Positions 54,249 through 59,954 of a stretch of DNA of 59,954 nt are shown here, in pieces (position 1 is the stretch's first letter; every line of letters begins with the position of its first letter). The position numbers and the translations under genes are program-made. The notes beneath the pieces were generated by a model. The model searched no databases, had not been told where the DNA came from, and saw only the letters and a list, made by a program, of their open reading frames with translations. The stretch is from Haloarcula amylolytica JCM 13557 (GTDB taxonomy: Archaea > Halobacteriota > Halobacteria > Halobacteriales > Haloarculaceae). The stretch covers positions 74,696-134,649 of the forward strand of contig NZ_AOLW01000019.1 of NCBI RefSeq assembly GCF_000336615.1, read 5' to 3'.

Positions 54249-56723
54249 ATGGTCCCAAGTGTCATGGATGGCCATGATATCCCAGCCCTGTACGGGCCAG
54301 CCATGGATACACTCCCACTCATGTTTGCGATCGTAGACGAGTCCGGGGTGATCCTCTCGACGAACGAGACGTGGAGCGAGTTCGGCCGGGCAAACGGAAC
54401 AGAGCTGACACCGAATACGCTGGGCGTGAACTACCTCGACGTCGCTGACATGGCTGACGACGTGACCGGGCAACAGGCAGCCGACGGGATCAGAACCGTC
54501 CTCGCCGGCGACCAGTCCTCGTTCGAACTCGAATACCCGTGTCACACCACGTCGGCGAAACAGTGGTTCCGGTTGTGCGCCGCTCCGTTCACCATCGATG
54601 GGACGAGGTACGCCTCCATCGCACATATCGACATCACGGCCCGGAAGCAACGAGAGTCAGTGCTCGAAGCGGCCTACGATATCTGTACCGACGCGAACCG
54701 GACGTTCACAGAACAACTCGACGCGCTGCTAGAGCTCGGCTGTGAGACGCTCGATACGTCGTTTGGGACGCTCTCCCGGGTCCACGGCGACGAGTACGTG
54801 TTCGAGGCAGTCACTGCACCGGCGACTGCCGACCTCGAAGCCGGCAGCACGACCAGCATCGAGGACCTCCCGAACTGCAGACACGTCGTCGAACACCGCG
54901 AACCGCTCGCGATAAGCGACGTTGCTGCGGACGCGCCGGACCTCGCTGACCCGGAGTGGGGAATCGCGAACTACATCGGCGCGCCCGTCGTCGTCGACGG
55001 GGCCGTGTACGGGACGTTCTGCTTCTACGGGCTGGAACCACGCGAGACAGTGTTCACGCAGTGGGATCTGACGTTCGTCCGGTTGCTCTCGGACTGGGCG
55101 GGCTACGAACTCGAACGACAGCGCCACACGGAACAGCGAAGCGCGTTGAATACTGCCCTCCCAGACCCCAGTTTCATCATTGATGCGGAAGGGCGATTTC
55201 TCGACTGTCTGACCGACCCCGAGACGATGGTGACGGTCGACGATACGGACACGCTTGTCGGTCAGACGCTACACGAGTGTCTTCCACACAAGACCGCTGA
55301 TTCGCTACTGGCGACTGTTCGTGCGGCCCTGCGGACCGGGTCGTTCCAGTCCGTGGAGTACACACTGCAGGTTCCCAGTGGCAAGCGGTGGTTCGAGGCG
55401 CGGGTCGCGCCGCTGGAAAGTCGCGCGTACGACCTCGACACCGTCATCTTCGTCGCTCGGGACATCACTGCGCACAAAGACCGACAGGCCGAACTCGAAC
55501 GACAGCGTGACGAACTCGAACAGACACAGCGGCTCAACGTGCTGGGCAGAGAGATCGCGAAGGCGCTACAGGACACACAGACGCGTGAGGAAATCGAATC
55601 GGCAGTGTGTACGCATCTCACTGAATCGGACCTGTACCAGGCCGTGTGGGCCGGGAGCCGCGGGAGTGCCACGAGGATAACACTGAGTGCCGCCGCTGGG
55701 ATCGACACGGCAACGCCGGAGCAGATTTCGCCCGGCGAGCACAGTCTCGCCATCGACGCCATCGACACCGGCGAGGTACAGGTCGTCGAGGATATCACCG
55801 ACGTGTCGACGCCCTCGGACACCGGGATGGACCGCCCACTACTCACAGACCGCTGCTCCGTCGCGGCTGTTCCCCTGACAACTGGCGAGACCACGTACGG
55901 CGTCCTGATGGTGTACGCATCGACAGAAGCCACGATTGGCTGCCGTGAGTCGAGTATTCTGGCCGATCTAGGGCGACTTATCGCGCTTTCTATCCAGCGC
56001 GTCCACAGTCAGCAGTCACTGCTGGCGGCGACGACGGTCGAACTCGAATTCCTGACGCCGGACTCCGACGACGTCTTCGCCGGCCTCTCGGCGATGCACG
56101 ACTGTTCGTTTACGCTCGAACGGCGCGTCCCGACCAGTTCCGGGAACTGCCTCCACTACGTTCGCATCAGCGGTGTGGACACTGATCGGGTGTGTCAGGC
56201 GCTCACTGAGACGCCGTCGGTCGAGTCCTGTACCGTCGTGGAAACGGCGGCGGAGAACCGAGCGCCCCTGCTCGAAGTCGCGCTCGACGAGATATCCGCA
56301 TCGCCGCTTGACACGCTCACAGATTACGGCGGGGTCGTGCGGCGGGCCGTCGCAGCGGACGGCGACCTGCGGTTCACAGCGGAGATGGCACCGGATATCA
56401 ACGTCCGCGCCGTCGTCGAGGCGATTCAGGAGGTCGCGCCCGGGACAGAACTGCGGAGCAAGCAGTACGTCGACCAGCCAGTCTCGACGGCCACGGATTT
56501 CCAGACGCGGATACGCGACCGGCTGACGCCGAAACAGGCCGCCGCACTCAAGACTGCCTACGCACGCGGCTACTACGACTGGCCGCGAGGGAGCTCCGCC
56601 GAGGAACTGGCTGCGACGCTCGACATCTCCGCGCCGACCTTACACTACCGTCTGCGGAAGGCTCACGACGCCGTCATCGGCGCGCTGTTCGACTCCGGAA
56701 CCGGACCTGAGAAACACGACTGA
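54249..56723 (+). CDS. PAS/GAF sensor-regulator with HTH_10 (Bat-type) DNA-binding domain
   Basis: 824 aa. Order: PAS (about 17-135, ending IDITARK), GAF (about 150-295), PAS (about 300-415, ending ARDITAHK), GAF (about 430-595), a Bat-type domain (about 600-760) and a C-terminal HTH_10 with LTPKQAAALKTAYARGYYDWPRGSSAEELA and ISAPTLHYRLRKAHDAV. Like the bacteriorhodopsin activator Bat it should sense a cytoplasmic cue (redox, light or ligand) and bind DNA directly. Targets unknown; no opsin genes in the window. Confidence 0.92.
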   Translation: MVPSVMDGHDIPALYGPAMDTLPLMFAIVDESGVILSTNETWSEFGRANGTELTPNTLGVNYLDVADMADDVTGQQAADGIRTVLAGDQSSFELEYPCHTTSAKQWFRLCAAPFTIDGTRYASIAHIDITARKQRESVLEAAYDICTDANRTFTEQLDALLELGCETLDTSFGTLSRVHGDEYVFEAVTAPATADLEAGSTTSIEDLPNCRHVVEHREPLAISDVAADAPDLADPEWGIANYIGAPVVVDGAVYGTFCFYGLEPRETVFTQWDLTFVRLLSDWAGYELERQRHTEQRSALNTALPDPSFIIDAEGRFLDCLTDPETMVTVDDTDTLVGQTLHECLPHKTADSLLATVRAALRTGSFQSVEYTLQVPSGKRWFEARVAPLESRAYDLDTVIFVARDITAHKDRQAELERQRDELEQTQRLNVLGREIAKALQDTQTREEIESAVCTHLTESDLYQAVWAGSRGSATRITLSAAAGIDTATPEQISPGEHSLAIDAIDTGEVQVVEDITDVSTPSDTGMDRPLLTDRCSVAAVPLTTGETTYGVLMVYASTEATIGCRESSILADLGRLIALSIQRVHSQQSLLAATTVELEFLTPDSDDVFAGLSAMHDCSFTLERRVPTSSGNCLHYVRISGVDTDRVCQALTETPSVESCTVVETAAENRAPLLEVALDEISASPLDTLTDYGGVVRRAVAADGDLRFTAEMAPDINVRAVVEAIQEVAPGTELRSKQYVDQPVSTATDFQTRIRDRLTPKQAAALKTAYARGYYDWPRGSSAEELAATLDISAPTLHYRLRKAHDAVIGALFDSGTGPEKHD

Positions 56724-56726
56724 ACC

Positions 56727-57452
56727 TCACTCGTCTTCGGCACGCTCGATTCGCTGTCGGGCCTGCCGGAACAGGCCGCGAAGGGTCTTCGTCTCCCGGC
56801 CAGTGGGTTGTGCACGCCCGAGCACCCGGCGGAACAGCCGGCGGGCCTTGTGCTGTTTCTCTTCGGGGTGACCGATAGCACCGAGGAAGCGGTCGAACTC
56901 CTCGTGTAGCCCCTCGACGGACGGCGTCTCGGCGAGCGTGTGCAGCTGTTCGGGGTGCTGGGTCTCGTCGACAGTTAGCTCGCGGAGTTCGTAGAGCACG
57001 ATGGTGGCCGCCTGACCGAGGTTCAACACTGGATACGACGCGCTGGCCGGGATAGAGCAGATGACGTCCAGCCGTGCGAGTTCGTCGTTCGAGAGCCCGA
57101 CCCGTTCGCGGCCGAAGACGACGCAGATGTCGCCCTCGACATCCTGAAGCGAGTCGGCCAGGTCGGCTGGCGTCGTCGCCGGATACCGGACGTGGTTGGC
57201 GGGGTCCTCGTTCGTCGTCGCCGTGCAGGCGACGGTGTGATAATTCTCGACGATCTCGTCGAACGTCACCGTCCGGGCGTTCGGGAGGATGTCGTCGCGG
57301 GCCTGTCCGGCAAAGCCGTATGCTTCGCCATCGGGGTCCAGTTTCGGCGGGTCGACAAGTAACAGCTCCGACAGGCCGAAGTTCTTCATCGACCGGGCGA
57401 TGGTGCCGACGTTGCCCGGCGTCTCCGCGTCGACGACGGCGACCGATATCAT
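56727..57452 (-). CDS. trmJ: tRNA/rRNA methyltransferase, TrmJ-like SPOUT family
   Basis: 241 aa. [27 protein letters not shown] is motif 1, [15 protein letters not shown] motif 2 and [23 protein letters not shown] motif 3 of the SpoU/TrmH family. The C-terminal 75-residue helical extension fits TrmJ, which 2'-O-methylates tRNA position 32. The start overlaps the preceding gene's stop by 4 bp. Confidence 0.92.
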   Translation of the reverse strand: MISVAVVDAETPGNVGTIARSMKNFGLSELLLVDPPKLDPDGEAYGFAGQARDDILPNARTVTFDEIVENYHTVACTATTNEDPANHVRYPATTPADLADSLQDVEGDICVVFGRERVGLSNDELARLDVICSIPASASYPVLNLGQAATIVLYELRELTVDETQHPEQLHTLAETPSVEGLHEEFDRFLGAIGHPEEKQHKARRLFRRVLGRAQPTGRETKTLRGLFRQARQRIERAEDE

Positions 57453-57973
57453 ACGTCCAGGTCGCTGAGGTCCATATCAATCGTGTCGAGGTCTTCCTCG
57501 TCCATCTGCTCGACTTCTTCTTCGAGTCCCGGAATCGCTTCGTCCCTGTCGGGGGCCTCCGGCAGCGCTGTCGGGTCCTCCTCGACGTGTTCGAGGCCGA
57601 CATATCCCTCGGGAGCTCGGTTCCCGTCGAGGAACCACTCGTGGAAGGACGAGGCCAGGTCCGTCTCTCCGGCGTGGGCCTCGCCGCCCTCCTCGCGGAA
57701 CCAGTAGATGAAGTCCGTCTCGTGGTCCGAGCAGACGACCACCTCGCCCATCGGCTCCCCGTAAATAGCATCCGCGACGTTGCACTGCTCGATGTCTTCG
57801 TCGCCGTGAATCAGCCAGCAGGCGTCACAGGGGTCGACGACCCGCTCTGCGAGCACCAGCAGCCGCTGCCGGGTTTCCGGTTCCATCGTCTTGAGCGGCC
57901 GGACCCGTCCGTCCGGCCCGAGTACGTCCTCGTCGAAGCGCCAGCCACGAAGCCCGATATTGACCTTGCTCAT
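57449..57973 (-). CDS. Conserved-type haloarchaeal hypothetical protein with Cys/His cluster
   Basis: 174 aa. The first half has [16 protein letters not shown] and [15 protein letters not shown], so four cysteines and two histidines could bind zinc. The second half is a long acidic tail ([27 protein letters not shown]). Coupled to trmJ by ATGA overlap, hinting at a role with RNA modification. Family name not recognised. Confidence 0.8.
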   Translation of the reverse strand: MSKVNIGLRGWRFDEDVLGPDGRVRPLKTMEPETRQRLLVLAERVVDPCDACWLIHGDEDIEQCNVADAIYGEPMGEVVVCSDHETDFIYWFREEGGEAHAGETDLASSFHEWFLDGNRAPEGYVGLEHVEEDPTALPEAPDRDEAIPGLEEEVEQMDEEDLDTIDMDLSDLDV

Positions 57974-58202
57974 ACGTCAGAGTGGGAGAGTCCCGGACTA
58001 AAAGAGCGCGATATGCCGGTCGACCGCTACCGATCCGTCCGCGCTCCATCATCATCGCGGAGTGTAAACGGGGTGTGTCAGCCGGTTACACCCACCGCTC
58101 GTTCGAAACATAGACAGTTCTAGCTAAATTTAACATGATTATTCCAGCTAGCATCCGCGGCCAGCATCCAGATCCGGCAAATCTGTTGGTCTCGCCCAAA
58201 CA

Positions 58203-58208
58203 TTTATA
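58203..58208 (+). promoter_or_regulatory. TATA box of the tfb gene
   Basis: TTTATA about 33 bases upstream of the ATG at 58239, giving a very short leader. Confidence 0.55.
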
Positions 58209-58238
58209 CGTGATTGGCTTTTCTCCGTAAAAGAACAC

Positions 58239-59198
58239 ATGGAACGGCCGACGCGCCAGCGGGATTCTGACCAGGAGGAACGCGAGGAGGAGTCCGAGAG
58301 CACGGGCCAGCAGACCTGCCCCGAGTGTGAGTCGGAGTCCATATCTAGCGACGGCGGTGGTGAACTCGTCTGCGAGGACTGTGGCCTCGTCATCGAGGAC
58401 GAGAACATCGACCGCGGGCCGGAGTGGCGGGCGTTCAATCACTCCGAACGCCAGTCCAAGTCACGCGTCGGAGCCCCCACGACCCAGACGATGCACGACA
58501 AGGGGCTGACCACACAGATCGACTGGAAGGACAAGGACGCCTACGGTCGGTCACTCTCCTCGGAGAAGCGGAGCCAGATGCACCGCCTCCGGAAGTGGCA
58601 GGAACGCATCCGAACGAAAGACGCCGGCGAACGGAACCTGCAGTTCGCGCTGTCGGAGATCGACCGCATGGCCAGCGCACTGGGCGTCCCCCGCTCGGTT
58701 CGAGAGGTCGCGTCGGTCATCTACCGACGCGCGCTCAACGAGGACCTCATCCGCGGTCGCTCCATCGAGGGCGTCGCCACGGCCTGTCTGTACGCGGCCT
58801 GTCGACAGGAAGGTATCCCACGGAGCCTGGAGGAGGTCTCGGACGTCTCCCGGGTCGAGCAGAAGGAGATCGGGCGGACGTATCGGTACGTCGCCCAGGA
58901 ACTCGAACTGAAGATGGAGCCGGTCGACCCCAAGCAGTACGTCCCGCGTTTTGCCTCCGAACTGGAACTCTCCGAAGAGGTCCAGTCCAAGGCCAACGAG
59001 ATCATCGACACGACCGCCGAGCAGGGCCTGCTCTCGGGGAAATCACCCACCGGCTACGCCGCCGCGGCCATCTACGCCGCCTCGCTGCTGTGCAACGAGA
59101 AGAAGACCCAGCGCGAGGTCGCCGACGTGGCCCAGGTGACAGAGGTCACCATCCGGAACCGGTATCAGGAGCAGATCGAAGCGATGGGCATCCACTGA
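58239..59198 (+). CDS. tfb: Transcription initiation factor IIB (TFB)
   Basis: 319 aa. Zinc ribbon CPECESESI...CEDCGLVIE at about 29-53, then the B-reader/linker [13 protein letters not shown]. Two cyclin repeats follow, with [26 protein letters not shown] and [27 protein letters not shown]. The C-terminal HTH ([19 protein letters not shown]) reads the BRE. Haloarchaea carry several TFBs; which paralogue this is cannot be told from sequence alone. Confidence 0.97.
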   Translation: MERPTRQRDSDQEEREEESESTGQQTCPECESESISSDGGGELVCEDCGLVIEDENIDRGPEWRAFNHSERQSKSRVGAPTTQTMHDKGLTTQIDWKDKDAYGRSLSSEKRSQMHRLRKWQERIRTKDAGERNLQFALSEIDRMASALGVPRSVREVASVIYRRALNEDLIRGRSIEGVATACLYAACRQEGIPRSLEEVSDVSRVEQKEIGRTYRYVAQELELKMEPVDPKQYVPRFASELELSEEVQSKANEIIDTTAEQGLLSGKSPTGYAAAAIYAASLLCNEKKTQREVADVAQVTEVTIRNRYQEQIEAMGIH

Positions 59199-59348
59199 CT
59201 GGCCGCGTTCCCTGTTGTGCGGTAGCGTCGTTCTCTGTTCGCTCTCATTATGCAGGTACTGGCACCGGTAGTGCAGCTTATACGTTCGTTACCGGACTGG
59301 GAACGACAGGCGTGCAGAACTATCTGTCTGGACACCGATACCGTAAGT

Positions 59349-59681
59349 ATGCCTGTCTCCTCGTCGCAGAAACGGATCGCACTTCTCGTCATCGGACTGG
59401 TGATCCTCTTTGCACCCGCGCTGTTCGTCGTCGCCACGCTGGAGTTTCTCATCCTGTCCGGTGACCTCGCGCTCAGCGAAATTTCGCTCCTCGAATTCGT
59501 CGAACTGTATCTCATCGACTTAGTGCTGTTCGTCCTGCTCGGCTACGGCGTCTACCGGTTGACGTTCTGGCTGATTGAGAACCAGCTTCCGGAGGCACTC
59601 GATACTGTCGAGGAGACCGAGGCAGCCGACGCGACTGACGAAGCAGAGCCGTCTGGTGGCGTCAATGAGGACCGGTCCTGA
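59349..59681 (+). CDS. Small membrane protein with acidic tail
   Basis: 110 aa from ATG 59349 (MPVSSSQKRIA). Two membrane helices (LLVIGLVILFAPALFVVATL and LYLIDLVLFVLLGYGVYRLTF) and a Glu/Asp/Ala tail of about 35 residues. Function unknown. An upstream in-frame ATG at 59250 adds a basic, Trp/Cys-containing segment unlike neighbours and is not preferred. Confidence 0.72.
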   Translation: MPVSSSQKRIALLVIGLVILFAPALFVVATLEFLILSGDLALSEISLLEFVELYLIDLVLFVLLGYGVYRLTFWLIENQLPEALDTVEETEAADATDEAEPSGGVNEDRS

Positions 59682-59775
59682 AAGACCGGCACTGCTGAGG
59701 CGACACAACGACGTGCCGTGAGTTTCTCGCAAAATCGGGACCGCTCGCGGGTTTTCGGCCGCCGACCGCGTCAAC

Positions 59776-59954
59776 GAGGCCGACTCAGTGCTCGCGGGTC
59801 GTTCCTCCCCGCCCGCATTTTTGAGGGCAACTCAGTGCTCACGGCTCCTTCCGTCCCCGCTCGCAACAACGAGGGCCGCTCACTGCTCGCGGATCGTTCC
59901 TCCCCGCTCGCGACAACGAGGGCCGCTCACTGCTCGCGGATCGTTCCTCCCCGC
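59776..59954. repeat. Tandem array of 47-48-bp units, truncated by window end
   Basis: Units begin GAGGCCGACTC or GAGGGC(C/A) at 59776, 59823, 59871 and 59918 and run on past the last base. The last two copies are nearly identical (GAGGGCCGCTCACTGCTCGC and following), the first two diverged. Each contains a TCCCCGC(T/C)CGC core that is the reverse complement of the GCGAGCGGGGA core after fumC. No unique spacers separate them, so this is not a CRISPR. Confidence 0.85.

Noticed and set aside
59776..59954. Terminal repeat array as a CRISPR
   Set aside because: Units are contiguous 47-48 bp tandem copies without unique spacers, and no cas gene is present.

Overview
The window is GC-rich chromosomal DNA from a halophilic archaeon. 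Proteins are strongly acidic, stop/start overlaps of the ATGA type are common, TATA-like boxes lie about 25-28 bp upstream of several start codons (leaderless genes), and the core genes are archaeal (Rpo3, Rpo6, Rpo10, S17e, L18e, TFB, GatE, SRP19, Gar1, FEN1, archaeal RNase J). The gene set (CYP174-like P450, LOV kinase, HTH_10 regulators) looks Haloarcula-like. The genus is an inference from recall, not from a search.

Layout. 1-6.3 kb: truncated alpha/beta hydrolase, an Hsp20 remnant, a membrane-bound multi-PAS histidine kinase, gltX, and a secreted hypothetical protein. 6.3-13.5 kb (minus strand): Get3/ArsA ATPase, then the isoprenoid/lipid block mvk-ipk-[acidic membrane protein]-rnj-idsA. 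13.5-18.3 kb: LOV-domain histidine kinase, cytochrome P450 and two DUF5518-type membrane proteins, which appear to be inserted into an otherwise conserved archaeal gene order. 18.4-24.5 kb (minus strand): a long information-processing operon, tRNA-Ser, rps13, rps4, rps11, rpoD, tRNA-Leu, rpl18e, rpl13, rps9, rpoN, rpoK, eno, rps2. 25-30 kb: Mrp/ApbC Fe-S carrier (plus strand), then on the minus strand cofD (F420 synthesis) translationally coupled to a Dus-like, a CitG-like and a DUF447 gene, followed by rps17e. 30-36 kb: tyrosine-phosphatase-like protein, ABC-2 exporter, a 35-residue zinc-ribbon microprotein, SelW-like Rdx protein, a membrane protein, a CtaA-CtaB fusion, and divergent coxB. 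36-37.5 kb: an accessory patch with a Tat lipoprotein and a CAP-domain protein. 37.5-43.5 kb: srp19-gar1, presenilin-type protease, an ornithine-cyclodeaminase-family protein, small proteins, GNAT, fen1. 43.5-47.1 kb: a sugar-type ABC operon whose substrate-binding-protein gene seems to have been internally deleted. 47.2-53 kb: fumC, palindromic repeats, GNAT, small proteins, gatE. 53-59.9 kb: two haloarchaeal regulators/hypotheticals, a PAS/GAF/HTH_10 regulator, trmJ, tfb, and the start of a 47-bp tandem repeat array that runs off the window.

Together these cover translation (ribosomal proteins, gltX plus gatE for the indirect Gln-tRNA route), transcription (three RNA polymerase subunits, TFB), mevalonate-derived lipid synthesis, F420 and heme A/O cofactor synthesis, and light/redox signalling. 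No complete insertion sequence, rRNA gene or CRISPR array was seen. The points most worth following up are the cofD-linked cofactor operon, the decayed binding-protein gene, the LOV kinase block, the leaderless zinc microprotein and the palindromic/tandem repeats.
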